Positions 1 to 7,328 of a stretch of 31,882 nucleotides of DNA are shown piece by piece. The stretch comes from an uncultured Oscillospiraceae bacterium. Its GTDB lineage: Bacteria > Bacillota > Clostridia > Oscillospirales > Ruminococcaceae. The translations under genes and the position numbers were made by a program. The DNA is taken from NCBI GenBank assembly GCA_934466475.1, contig CAKSLI010000016.1, positions 1 through 31,882 of the forward strand, in the 5' to 3' direction. Position 1 is the stretch's first letter. Every line of letters begins with the position of its first letter. The notes under the pieces are model-generated. The model was not told where the DNA came from and searched no databases. It saw nothing but the letters and a program-made list of their open reading frames with translations.

Positions 1-73
1 TGCGGTTTGACGCCTAGCATCTGATATAAGTCATGTACGAAATCTGCTCGTGTCCCGGTTTTTAGAGGTTACC
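1..73. repeat. Family A hairpin-mosaic repeat, partial copy at window edge
   Basis: Bases 1-73 are the reverse complement of 15031-15103 with about four mismatches, so this is one end of the same element in the opposite orientation. The terminal inverted repeat is at 57-73 and is followed by the AT-rich flank ATAATAT. The other end lies left of the window. Confidence 0.85.
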
Positions 74-153
74 ATAATATACTATACACCTTTTCGGGCA
101 AAAAGTCAATTGGTATGGCGTTAATATCAGACGCGTTTTCCCTTTGCAGTTTT

Positions 154-182
154 TTGCAGTCCTGCCGGATGTATTCTATGAT
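154..182 (+). promoter_or_regulatory. Predicted sigma-A promoter of the capsid operon
   Basis: TTGCAG at 154-159 and TATGAT at 177-182 are separated by 17 bases, a good housekeeping-type promoter. The start point would be near 189, about 60 bases before the portal gene. It suggests the capsid operon is transcribed from its own promoter and begins with the portal gene. There is no experimental support. Confidence 0.5.
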
Positions 183-217
183 TGCGGGAGGGAAACAAAA
201 TGCTCCCGAGGAAATAA

Positions 218-236
218 GCGGCAGTACGGCTGCCGC
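218..236 (+). promoter_or_regulatory. Hairpin in the 5-prime leader of the capsid operon
   Basis: GCGGCAG at 218-224 pairs perfectly with CTGCCGC at 230-236 around a five-base loop. It ends five bases before the AGGAGG ribosome binding site at 241-246, so it could affect access to the portal start. No U-tract follows, so it is not a terminator. Confidence 0.4.
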
Positions 237-247
237 AGCAAGGAGGA

Positions 248-1624
248 ATGGATTTGGGCTTAAAGGATTGGCTGTTCAGGCAGGGCGCAAAAAGTCCTGC
301 GGGAGCCGTCCTCACAGGCGGCTTCGCTGATATCCAGCACTGGGAGGATATCTACAACGGCGGCGGAGACTGGCGCTACACACGCAGGGGAGGAATTCAG
401 GGCGGCACAAGGCGCATGGCTTCCCTCGGGGCGGCGAAGGCGCTCTGCGGGGAGCTTGCAAGGCTGTGCTTCACGGAGGGCACCACGATGTGCTTCTCCG
501 ACAAGGACACTGAGAGCTTCGTAAACGGAGTGCTCCGCGGCAGCCGTTTTGCCGAGAGGTTCCCGGTGTTCCTTGAAAAGGTGTTCGCGCTGGGCGGCGG
601 AGCAATAAAGGTCTACTGGGACGGCGGCGTAAAGGTCGATCTCGTGACGGCGGACTGCTTTATTCCCACGGCGTGGGATCCCAGAAGCATTACCGGCGGA
701 GCGTTCGCTTCAAGGATAGTTTCCGGCGGTAAGAGCTACATTCTTGCGGAAACGCAGGAGCTTGACGGCTCAGCGCTGGTCATCAGGAACCGCCTCTACC
801 GCGAGGACGGAGCCTCCGCTGATATGGAGGATATCCTTCCCGGGCTTCAGGAGCAGAGCAGGATAGAGGGCATAGGCGCTCCGCTGTTCGTGTATCTCAG
901 CGCGGGAGGCTCCCGCAGGAGCGTTCTCTCCGGGGAATGCCCGCTTCTCGGGAGCTCGGTTTTCGCCGGTGCGGAGGACACTCTGAAAAGCATCGACACG
1001 GTGTTCGACAGTCTTTCAAGGGAGTTTGTACTCGGCAGAAAGAGGATAATCGTTCCGGCGTATGCGATACGCGGGGAGTGGGACAGCGACGGCAGCAGGA
1101 AGCAGTACTTCGACGTCAACGACGAGGTATTTCAGGCGATGTCCACATCTGACGCCGAGGAGCTGAAGATCACCGACAATACCGGTGAGCTCCGTGTTGA
1201 GGAGCACGTCCAGGCGCTCGGAGAGCTTCTTGACCTGCTGTGTATGCAGGCAGGGCTTTCAGAGGGAGCGCTCACTTTCAAGGACGGCACGATACGCACG
1301 GCGGCTGAGGTTGTCAGCAGGAACAGCCGCACCTACCGCACTCAGGCTTACTACCGCAGAATGATAGGCGAGGCGCTCAGCAGAATGGCGCAGAACATCT
1401 GTATTCTGGGCAAGATGGCGGGGGAGCTTCCGGACAATGCGGGCGAGAACGCATCCGCGGTATTCGCCGATGGAGCCGCCGAGGACGACGGCACAAGGAC
1501 AGACAGGGCTGTGAAGCTTTACAGCGCGGGAGTTATTTCAAGGGTGCGCGCGCTTTCGCAGATATACGGGATTTCGCTTGAGGAAGCTCAGGCAATGGAA
1601 AGGACGGATTTCAATGGAGAATGA
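248..1624 (+). CDS. Phage portal protein, SPP1 gp6 / A118-like
   Basis: Portal proteins form the dodecameric ring at one capsid vertex through which DNA passes. The 458-residue length and the N-terminal block (WEDIYNGGGDW, then SLGAAKALCGELARLCF and EGTTM) match the layout of SPP1 gp6/A118-type portals, in which a Trp/Tyr-Gly-Asn-like segment precedes an 'LGMAK-VAEELANLLF'-type helix. The C-terminal part (about residues 330-400, including SEGALTFKDGTIRTAAEV) fits the crown and wing region. The next gene starts inside this one with an 11-base overlap. The start is unsure: AGGAGG at 241-246 lies only one base before ATG 248, whereas the in-frame TTG at 254 has a normal seven-base spacing. Base composition is host-like. 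No terminase gene is seen upstream, although only 247 bases are available there. Confidence 0.82.
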   Translation: MDLGLKDWLFRQGAKSPAGAVLTGGFADIQHWEDIYNGGGDWRYTRRGGIQGGTRRMASLGAAKALCGELARLCFTEGTTMCFSDKDTESFVNGVLRGSRFAERFPVFLEKVFALGGGAIKVYWDGGVKVDLVTADCFIPTAWDPRSITGGAFASRIVSGGKSYILAETQELDGSALVIRNRLYREDGASADMEDILPGLQEQSRIEGIGAPLFVYLSAGGSRRSVLSGECPLLGSSVFAGAEDTLKSIDTVFDSLSREFVLGRKRIIVPAYAIRGEWDSDGSRKQYFDVNDEVFQAMSTSDAEELKITDNTGELRVEEHVQALGELLDLLCMQAGLSEGALTFKDGTIRTAAEVVSRNSRTYRTQAYYRRMIGEALSRMAQNICILGKMAGELPDNAGENASAVFADGAAEDDGTRTDRAVKLYSAGVISRVRALSQIYGISLEEAQAMERTDFNGE

Positions 1625-1988
1625 GAACATCATTGAGGAGCAGGCGGCGGAGCTCCCGGCAGAGGAGATACAGGAGCAGGTCAAGGAGGAGCCGCAGGCT
1701 GAACAGCCGGACGAGCTTCTGGAGCTCCGCTGCGAGGTCACGGAGCTTAAGCTCAGGCTGGCACTGCTGACAGGCGGAGCGGCTCCTGAAAGGCTGGACG
1801 AGGGCGTGAAGCTCGCGGCAGGGATCATGGCGGCTAATGGCGGGGACGCCGACGGCGCCGCAGGAGAAGTCCTGCTGGAATACCCGCATATCAAGCTGGC
1901 AAGGCGCACTGTTCCGCAGTTCTCGGCGGAGTGCAGCGGCAGGGGCGACGGATTCGCGGCAATACGCAATATCTTCGCCAAGAGATGA
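1614..1988 (+). CDS. Phage capsid scaffolding protein (probable)
   Basis: This 124-residue acidic protein sits between portal and major capsid genes, where phage scaffolding proteins are encoded. Residues 1-50 are very rich in Glu and Gln, with a heptad-like segment DELLELRCEVTELKLRLALL that looks like a coiled coil. The C-terminus is basic (AAIRNIFAKR), as in scaffolds that bind the capsid through a positive helix. It overlaps the portal gene by 11 bases, implying translational coupling. It is shorter than typical GP20-type scaffolds (about 180-200 residues). The function rests mainly on position and composition. Confidence 0.6.
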   Translation: MENENIIEEQAAELPAEEIQEQVKEEPQAEQPDELLELRCEVTELKLRLALLTGGAAPERLDEGVKLAAGIMAANGGDADGAAGEVLLEYPHIKLARRTVPQFSAECSGRGDGFAAIRNIFAKR

Positions 1989-2228
1989 CGCAAGTTTAAT
2001 ATCAGGCCGTGCGCACGCGGAAAGCTCCGGGCTTACCGGTAAAATGAGCCGCAGGTGCGCGCGGCGGCACAACGCGGCATAGCGCCGAGGGTGGGAAGGC
2101 GGGTTTACATATATTATCGCAAGCCGGTATGCGCGGCGGTCAGGCGGCACGAACAGCGGCGGTTCAGCCGGAACGGAATGGTGCGGCAGCGGACGCGGCT
2201 GAGCGCAGAGGGCGGTCACAACTAATTT
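1989..2228 (+). other. Non-coding, GC-rich, potentially structured spacer between scaffold and capsid genes
   Basis: About 250 bases separate the scaffold stop from the capsid start in an otherwise tightly packed operon, and I find no convincing gene. Bases 2006-2020 pair with 2049-2065 to give a stem of about 15 base pairs with a two-base bulge, and CCGG-loop-CCGG pairs inside its loop. Further GC-rich arms follow. It could be a processing site, a translational control element for the abundant capsid protein, a structural RNA, or the decayed remains of a gene. Confidence 0.4.
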
Positions 2229-2244
2229 TCAGGAGGAAATACAA

Positions 2245-3135
2245 ATGGCTAATACAATCGAATATGCAAAGGTATTCCAGAAGGAACTGGACAAGCAGGT
2301 GCTGGAGGGTTCCACCTCCGGCTGGATGGAGGAGAATGCCTCCCAGGTGATCTACAACGGCGGCAGCGAGATAAAGCTCCCGAAGATGTCGCTCCAGGGT
2401 CTTGGGACTTATGACAGGGATTCAGGCTATGTGAGCGGCGCAGTTACCTACGCCTACGAGACATTCACGCTTTCCCAGGACAGGGGCAGACGCTTCCGCA
2501 TTGACGCGCTTGACGTTGACGAGAGCGGCTTCGGTCTGGCTGCGGCAAATGTAGCGGCCGAGTTCCAGCGCACTCAGGTTATCCCTGAGATCGACGCTTA
2601 CCGCTACTCCAAGCTGGCGGCTGCGGCCGGAATCCGCGAGACGTACACTCCGGATAAGTCCACCGTTATGTCTTCGCTGCTTGGTCAGCTCGGCAAGGTA
2701 CGCGACATCACCGGCGATGAGGGCGACGTCGTTATCGTTATGAGCCGTCCGGTATACGACAAGCTTATGCTTTCCGGCGAGATCTCCTACGCGGTGGAGA
2801 ATTCCAGCTTCAAGCAGGGCGAGCTTGTATTCAACGTGAAGTCCATTAACGGTGTTCCCGTTATCCCGGTGCCCTCCGCTAGAATGAAGTCCGCGTATAC
2901 GTTTAAGGCTGACGGTGACGGAGGCTTTGAGGCTGCGGGGGGAGCTAAGGATATTAATTGGATCATCTGCCCCAAGACAGCCCCCGTTGCCGTATCCAAG
3001 ACCGACAACGTGAAGATCATCACTCCCGAGGCCAATCAGTTTGCGGACGCATGGGACATTGACTACCGCAAGTATCATGACCTGTTCGTTCCGGACAATA
3101 AGAAGGCGGTTATCGCGGTTTCCCTGGGTGCCTGA
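2245..3135 (+). CDS. Phage major capsid protein, A118 / HK97-fold type
   Basis: This 296-residue protein would form the icosahedral shell. It opens with a segment of the type seen in A118-like capsid proteins (MANTIEYAKVFQKELDKQV), followed by IKLPKMSLQGLGTYDRDSGY, a run often seen in clostridial prophage capsids where a strand leads into the E-loop. FTLSQDRGRRFRIDALDVDE and a later spine-helix and A-domain region (ITGDEGDVVIVMSRPVYDKL, then a C-terminal VPDNKKAVIAVSLGA) fit the HK97 fold. The ribosome binding site is AGGAGG with an eight-base spacer, strong as expected for an abundant protein. A probable attenuating terminator follows. No protease gene is seen nearby, consistent with scaffold-based assembly without maturation cleavage. 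Confidence 0.85.
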   Translation: MANTIEYAKVFQKELDKQVLEGSTSGWMEENASQVIYNGGSEIKLPKMSLQGLGTYDRDSGYVSGAVTYAYETFTLSQDRGRRFRIDALDVDESGFGLAAANVAAEFQRTQVIPEIDAYRYSKLAAAAGIRETYTPDKSTVMSSLLGQLGKVRDITGDEGDVVIVMSRPVYDKLMLSGEISYAVENSSFKQGELVFNVKSINGVPVIPVPSARMKSAYTFKADGDGGFEAAGGAKDINWIICPKTAPVAVSKTDNVKIITPEANQFADAWDIDYRKYHDLFVPDNKKAVIAVSLGA

Positions 3136-3153
3136 TTTCTTTAGATGATCTTG

Positions 3154-3189
3154 TGGGCGGCGGCTTGGCTGCCGCCCATTATTTGTTTT
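3154..3189 (+). terminator. Intra-operon terminator or attenuator after the capsid gene
   Basis: TGGGCGGCGGC at 3154-3164 pairs with GCTGCCGCCCA at 3168-3178 (one G-U pair), followed by the T-rich run TTATTTGTTTT. It lies between the capsid gene and the first connector gene, so it would make capsid mRNA more abundant than downstream mRNA while allowing some read-through. Confidence 0.7.
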
Positions 3190-3204
3190 GAAAGGAGAAC
3201 GAAA

Positions 3205-3612
3205 ATGCTTCTTATAACGGTTGACGAATACAAGAAGATGGGATTTCCGGTGGTAAAGGAGGAGAATATCCCTGGCTGTATCATGCGAAGCTGCTACATC
3301 ATCAACGGGCTCACCAATGGCAGGGCTGAGCAGACTGTGAAGTCCGGCGGAGAGCCCTCCGAGCTTGTGAAGCAGGCGGCTGGATTCCAGACATACCAGC
3401 TTCTCAGGGAGATGGAGGATATCGAAAACATCAGGGCTTCCAATTCCGGCAGCGAGAAGGTCACTATCGGGGATTATTCGTACAGCACGCAGTCCAGCGA
3501 GAGCAGCTCTTCCGAGGTGTACCGCAGCGATACAGCTGCGGCGGGAATCAACGTCATCAGACTGCTGCGGGCTGCCGGCTGTATGTTCGCTGGAGTGGAG
3601 GTGCAGGAATGA
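3205..3612 (+). CDS. Head-tail connector (adaptor) protein
   Basis: This 135-residue protein follows the major capsid gene, the usual place for the gp6/gp15-type adaptor that sits under the portal ring. The start at 3205 follows AAAGGAGAAC; an upstream in-frame ATG at 3145 lies in the terminator hairpin and was rejected. The N-terminus (LLITVDEYKKMGFPVV) and the helical middle (VKQAAGFQTYQLLREMEDIENI) resemble all-helical connectors. A Ser-rich stretch (STQSSESSSSE) precedes the C-terminal helix (INVIRLLRAAGCMF). It overlaps the next gene by four bases. Fold assignment is by position and general character, not a strong motif. Confidence 0.6.
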   Translation: MLLITVDEYKKMGFPVVKEENIPGCIMRSCYIINGLTNGRAEQTVKSGGEPSELVKQAAGFQTYQLLREMEDIENIRASNSGSEKVTIGDYSYSTQSSESSSSEVYRSDTAAAGINVIRLLRAAGCMFAGVEVQE

Positions 3613-3956
3613 GCGGGATAAAGCCTATTCCTGCGGAACTCCTGACCGACAGCGCGGTGCTCAGCATTCCTACTGCTTCCGGGTACAGGAGCGAACAGCT
3701 CACGGACGTTAGGATAATACGCACCAGCAAGATCACGGATTACGCAGCCGGAAACGCGCGGGAGAATACCGAAATAGTGATGTATTTCGACTGCGTGAAT
3801 TCGTCCCCGGCGGACTCTGAATTCACAGCGGGGCAGACGATAGCTTACTGCGGCGAGGATTTCGAGATAACAAAGGCGGAGCTTTTCGCGGGAACCCAGC
3901 CACATCACTGGCGCATAACGGCGAGAAAGACCGGCGGGATCCACCGCGCGGAATAG
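3609..3956 (+). CDS. Minor capsid / head-completion protein (stopper-like)
   Basis: This 115-residue protein is translationally coupled to the connector through an ATGA overlap. The run of beta-prone segments (DSAVLSIPT, EIVMYFDCVNS, GQTIAYCGEDFEI) and the C-terminal HHWRITARKTGG resemble phage minor capsid proteins of the PF10665 type, which close the head after packaging and act as the stopper. In a complete tailed phage, a tail-terminator and tail-tube gene would come next, but here the following genes are a 43-residue protein and tail-tip-like proteins. Confidence 0.6.
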   Translation: MSGIKPIPAELLTDSAVLSIPTASGYRSEQLTDVRIIRTSKITDYAAGNARENTEIVMYFDCVNSSPADSEFTAGQTIAYCGEDFEITKAELFAGTQPHHWRITARKTGGIHRAE

Positions 3957-3972
3957 CAGAAAGGAGCTCACA

Positions 3973-4104
3973 ATGGATAAGAACGACAAGAAGATCCCTG
4001 CCGGCAGCAGAGAGGATGGCTACCGCCTGGCAAAGCTTATAAGGGCGGGAAACCGCGAGCTGGCGCGGCAGCTCAACATCAAGAAGTCGCAGAAGCAGCG
4101 CTAG
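3973..4104 (+). CDS. Small basic protein of unknown function in the capsid operon
   Basis: This is a 43-residue open frame starting at ATG 3973 with AAGGAG at 3961-3966. It is highly charged: the start MDKNDKKIP is followed by a likely amphipathic helix containing RLAKLIRAGNRELARQLN and a basic tail KKSQKQR. It fits the gap between the stopper-like and tail-tip-like genes, with 16 and 9 bases of spacing. I recognise no family. It could be a small tail or assembly factor, or what is left after loss of the tube and tape-measure module that would be expected here. Confidence 0.6.
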   Translation: MDKNDKKIPAGSREDGYRLAKLIRAGNRELARQLNIKKSQKQR

Positions 4105-4113
4105 GAGGACTAC

Positions 4114-4458
4114 ATGACGATAACCATAAACGACATTGAATTCACAAAGGTAACGGAGCTGTCCGTTCTGCGCGAGACCCGCCGCACGGATATCCGCTAC
4201 AACACGCAGGGAGATATGCTCATCGACCTTGTGAACAGAAAATACCGCCTGTCTGTGCTGTTCGGACTGCTGACCGAAAAGGAGCTGAAGCAGCTCAGGG
4301 CGCTGACGAAGGAGATATTCGTAACGGTGAAGTTTCAGGCGCCGGAGGGGGAGGTTACGGAGGAATTTCACATATCGGACGAGCCGGCTCCGGCGGTGAC
4401 CGTGGTGAATGGAGTTACCATGTACGGCGGCGTCAAGCTCGTAATGCAGCAGAAATGA
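4114..4458 (+). CDS. Phage tail-tip-associated protein, family of unknown function
   Basis: This 114-residue protein starts after TAGGAGG at 4102-4108. It is mostly beta strand by composition (MTITINDIEFTKVTELSV, DMLIDLVNRKYRLSVLFGLL, EIFVTVKFQAPEG). I recall proteins of this size and pattern (short beta start, a D-x-L-Y/R-N-x-x-G-D-x-L-I-D-L motif, then RKY) in clostridial prophages just upstream of a tail or baseplate protein, which is the arrangement here. It may form part of the tail tip or act like half of a Dit protein. That resemblance is from memory and should be treated as inference. Confidence 0.5.
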   Translation: MTITINDIEFTKVTELSVLRETRRTDIRYNTQGDMLIDLVNRKYRLSVLFGLLTEKELKQLRALTKEIFVTVKFQAPEGEVTEEFHISDEPAPAVTVVNGVTMYGGVKLVMQQK

Positions 4459-4469
4459 GGTGAGAAAGT

Positions 4470-5960
4470 ATGGTCAGTGTTTCGGACAGATTCATTGAGC
4501 TGGCTCAGAAGAACGGGCGAAACATCTGGTGCAGGATAGTCGCCGACGGCGTGGAGTTCCTGGACGACAGGATAATCGATATGGATTTCGATGATGTTGT
4601 GCACCCGGACTGGTTCACGCTCGGAACCACCTGCGCAAACCGCCTGCATTTTACGGCGGCTTATTCCGGGGAGCTTTCTACGGGGGCTGAGGTACGCGCG
4701 TTCATCAGCTTTGACGGCACTGAGTGGTGTCCGTTGGGAGTGTTCTACATTGCGAGGCGGTACGTCCGCGGAAAGTACGTCAGCGTGACCGCTTACGATA
4801 AGATGTACAGCCTTGATATCGACTACCATTATTCCGGGGAGCTTCCGGTCAATTCACAGGCGCTGTTAAGCGATGTCTGCGCAGCGGCAGGTCTGGAGTG
4901 CGTCAGCGCCGGAATAAGCTGCTCTGTCGAGAACGTCCCGGAGGGCTGCACCGTCAGGGATATGCTCGGCTACATTGCGGGGATCAACTGCGCCTGCGCA
5001 AAGATAGACCGTTACGGCAGATTCGTGATGAAAAGCTCCATTTCGCCGATAAGCTTTGAGCTCCAGGACAAAAACTGCTGGGAAGTCCAGCGCAACATGG
5101 GTAACTCTGTCATAACATGCGTCAGGATAAATACCGGCGACGGCGAACTCCAGGCGGGAAACGGCGCCGAAATATCCACGCTGGAGCTGTACGACCCGCT
5201 TGCAAGCCAGGCGATAGCGGATACCATGTACTCAATGTTCAAGCCGTTTTCGTATTATGGCGCGGAGATCCAGATGCAGGGAATGCCATTCCTGGAATCC
5301 GGCGACGTGCTGTATTTCCTTGACGGAAAGCTCCTTTACAGGCTGGTGGTGAGCGAGATAGAATACAGCTACAACGGCGGACTTTCCGCGGTGCTGTATT
5401 CCAGAAACCGCGTAAACGACGAGGAATCCGGCGACCTTGAAAAGCTGCTGGAGCAGCTTCTCCACACAAAGAATGCGGTTTACTACCGCAGCGTGAACCA
5501 GAAGCAGATCGCCCTGCGGGACGAGCCGCAGATAATCGCCGATTTCGAGTTTGAGAGCACGGAGGACTGCTTCGCACAGCTTGACGTGAATTTTACGGCA
5601 AAGCAGAGCACGGCGGATCACCTGATATTCCTGATAAACGTGAACGGCACGGACGTTCCGCGAAAGATAGTGCAGACGATGAGCGGCGGCGATTACGAGC
5701 TTATCCACCTGTATCATCTTGCCGAGAAGCTCCCGGCGGGGAAGAACCGTATCTACGTCACTGCACAGACAAAGACCGGGGACGCATACATCGGCGCCGG
5801 GGATATGCTGGCAACGGTCGTGGGACACGGTATCTACGGCAATTCCGGAAGCCAGCGGGACAAGGTGCCGCTCTACGAGAAATTTGACCGCTGGAGCCTG
5901 TTCAGACCCGGTATCGGCGCGCTGGAGATAAGAAGTGAAATGAACAAGGAGGTAACATAA
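4470..5960 (+). CDS. Phage tail / baseplate-like protein
   Basis: This 496-residue protein looks like a tail-tip or baseplate hub component. The first 100 residues (RFIELAQKNGRNIWCRIVADG, then TAYSGELSTGAEVRAFISFDG, then VSVTAYDKMYSLDI) match the common pattern of clostridial prophage tail proteins that precede a gp27-like hub region: a small beta domain, a domain with ISFDG-type repeats, and a YDKMY motif. The middle (about residues 120-300) includes RDMLGYIAGINCACAKID and GRFVMKS, also typical of this group. The C-terminal 170 residues are a separate beta-rich, carbohydrate-binding-like domain. No peptidase or lysozyme motif was seen. It overlaps the next gene by one base (TAATG). Confidence 0.62.
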   Translation: MVSVSDRFIELAQKNGRNIWCRIVADGVEFLDDRIIDMDFDDVVHPDWFTLGTTCANRLHFTAAYSGELSTGAEVRAFISFDGTEWCPLGVFYIARRYVRGKYVSVTAYDKMYSLDIDYHYSGELPVNSQALLSDVCAAAGLECVSAGISCSVENVPEGCTVRDMLGYIAGINCACAKIDRYGRFVMKSSISPISFELQDKNCWEVQRNMGNSVITCVRINTGDGELQAGNGAEISTLELYDPLASQAIADTMYSMFKPFSYYGAEIQMQGMPFLESGDVLYFLDGKLLYRLVVSEIEYSYNGGLSAVLYSRNRVNDEESGDLEKLLEQLLHTKNAVYYRSVNQKQIALRDEPQIIADFEFESTEDCFAQLDVNFTAKQSTADHLIFLINVNGTDVPRKIVQTMSGGDYELIHLYHLAEKLPAGKNRIYVTAQTKTGDAYIGAGDMLATVVGHGIYGNSGSQRDKVPLYEKFDRWSLFRPGIGALEIRSEMNKEVT

Positions 5961-7273
5961 TGGAAGGAAAGGCAACATTCACCCTTACGGAGGCAAAAAC
6001 CGGAAAGGTAGTCAGACAGGTGACGGAGCACAACATGGTAACGGACGCGGTAAAGCGCATTCTGAATCCGCCGGCGTACACGCTGATGAACAAGTTCAGC
6101 TACTCGGAGTTCCTGAAGAACGTCCTGCCGATGTACAATCAGCTTTTCGGCGGGATAATGCTCCTCGGGAACGAGCTTGAGGAGCGCGCCGACAACGTTA
6201 TGCCCGGAAAGGATCTCAGGATCGTGGCGACTGCCGGGGACGCATATTCCGGCACGAACGTGCTTCGCGGCTCCCGCAACGACAACGAATGCTATCCCAT
6301 GGAAAACGGCTATCACTTCACCTGGGATTTCGGCACGGACAAGGCTAACGGCACGATAAAATGCGCGGCCCTCACCAGCAGGGTCTGGGGAAACACCGGA
6401 GCGCAGGGCGCCGACAGGAGCGGCGTGCTCGTCATGGATCCCGTTGCCATGGGACTCGGTACCGGCTATTCGATACAGGCGGCAAATTCATACGGCAGAT
6501 ATATCGGCACTTTCCAGAAGAAAACGCACACCTATTACTATCTGACCAATTCCACGGGATCAATGATGTTCACAAGAGTAAAATGCCTTGATCCCTCATC
6601 GGTGGGAATAACCGATTCAGTCGGTCTGAGCGTGAAGCAGGAGCCGGTGTTCACTAAGGAGCTTGTCCTGCCGTTTCAGTGCATACCGGGAACCTCCATC
6701 TATTACGACCCGAAGAAAAAATATCTGTATTTCTTTTCGCAGATACAGGTCAATGACGGCGAATATTTCGTTGAATACGCCGGGGTGAGCATAGACGATT
6801 TCACGGTGAAGGAGCATGGAACCTACAAGCTGGCGCACCGCTCCACGTCCGTGTATTCGGCGGCGTTCTATGATGGGAAGTTCTTTATATGCACGGACAC
6901 GGGTCTGGATATTTACAGCTCTGACGGCGTGATAGAAAGCACTCCGTTCACCGAAAGGTACGGAATGTCGAGCTTCGCCTGCCTGGACGGCATGCTTGTG
7001 TTCTTAATGAACCCTGCCGTTTTTTATCTGTATCTCGACAGCGGATTTTTATACGTGTACAACGCGTCGTTCTATGCTCCGTGGCCTGCGTGCGATGTCC
7101 CATATCCGTATGTCATGATGTCGGAATGCTTCCACGGCCCCACGGCAGCCAACAGCATCAACCCGTGCCTGGGACTTGCCGCATGTTATTTCGCGACAAT
7201 AAACAACCTCAGCGAGCCGCTGGTGAAAACAAGCGAGCACACGCTGAAAATAACCTACGACATAACTAACTGA
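5960..7273 (+). CDS. Phage fibre-like / distal tail protein of unknown function
   Basis: This 437-residue protein is the last gene of the operon, where receptor-binding or fibre proteins usually lie. The N-terminal 140 residues (KATFTLTEAKTGKV, then EHNMVTDAVKRILN, GGIMLLGNELEE, and HFTWDFGTDKANGTIKC) resemble a family I associate with clostridial prophage tail proteins, where NMVT and TDKANGTI-like motifs recur. The remainder has repeated short beta segments with aromatic and Asp/Gly turns (YYDPKKKYLYFFSQIQ, FYDGKFFICTDTGLDIYSS), which suggests a beta-propeller. That would suit binding of a cell-surface glycan. AAGGAGG precedes the start. No transmembrane or secretion signal is visible. Confidence 0.55.
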   Translation: MEGKATFTLTEAKTGKVVRQVTEHNMVTDAVKRILNPPAYTLMNKFSYSEFLKNVLPMYNQLFGGIMLLGNELEERADNVMPGKDLRIVATAGDAYSGTNVLRGSRNDNECYPMENGYHFTWDFGTDKANGTIKCAALTSRVWGNTGAQGADRSGVLVMDPVAMGLGTGYSIQAANSYGRYIGTFQKKTHTYYYLTNSTGSMMFTRVKCLDPSSVGITDSVGLSVKQEPVFTKELVLPFQCIPGTSIYYDPKKKYLYFFSQIQVNDGEYFVEYAGVSIDDFTVKEHGTYKLAHRSTSVYSAAFYDGKFFICTDTGLDIYSSDGVIESTPFTERYGMSSFACLDGMLVFLMNPAVFYLYLDSGFLYVYNASFYAPWPACDVPYPYVMMSECFHGPTAANSINPCLGLAACYFATINNLSEPLVKTSEHTLKITYDITN

Positions 7274-7282
7274 TAAGAAAAC

Positions 7283-7323
7283 ATCCGCCCTTTCCGGTGC
7301 ACTTTACATGGAACAGGGCGGAT
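7283..7323. terminator. Bidirectional terminator between convergent operons
   Basis: ATCCGCCCT at 7283-7291 pairs perfectly with AGGGCGGAT at 7315-7323 around a 23-base loop. On the plus strand ATTGTTTATG follows; on the minus strand GTTTTCTTATC follows. It ends the capsid operon from the left and the minus-strand operon from the right, giving the capsid cluster a clean 3-prime boundary. Confidence 0.7.
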
Positions 7324-7328
7324 ATTGT

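Noticed and set aside
115..330. Open frame of 71 codons overlapping the portal start
   Set aside because: It overlaps the portal gene in another frame, has no ribosome binding site at its ATG, spans the predicted promoter, and has the low-complexity Arg/Ala composition of a shadow frame.
2129..2350. Possible small gene between scaffold and capsid
   Set aside because: It runs into the capsid gene in another frame, has no ribosome binding site, and consists of Arg/Ala/Gly typical of GC-rich non-coding DNA.
3145..3204. Longer start for the connector gene
   Set aside because: Its ATG sits in the terminator hairpin after the capsid gene; the start at 3205 has a good AAAGGAG.
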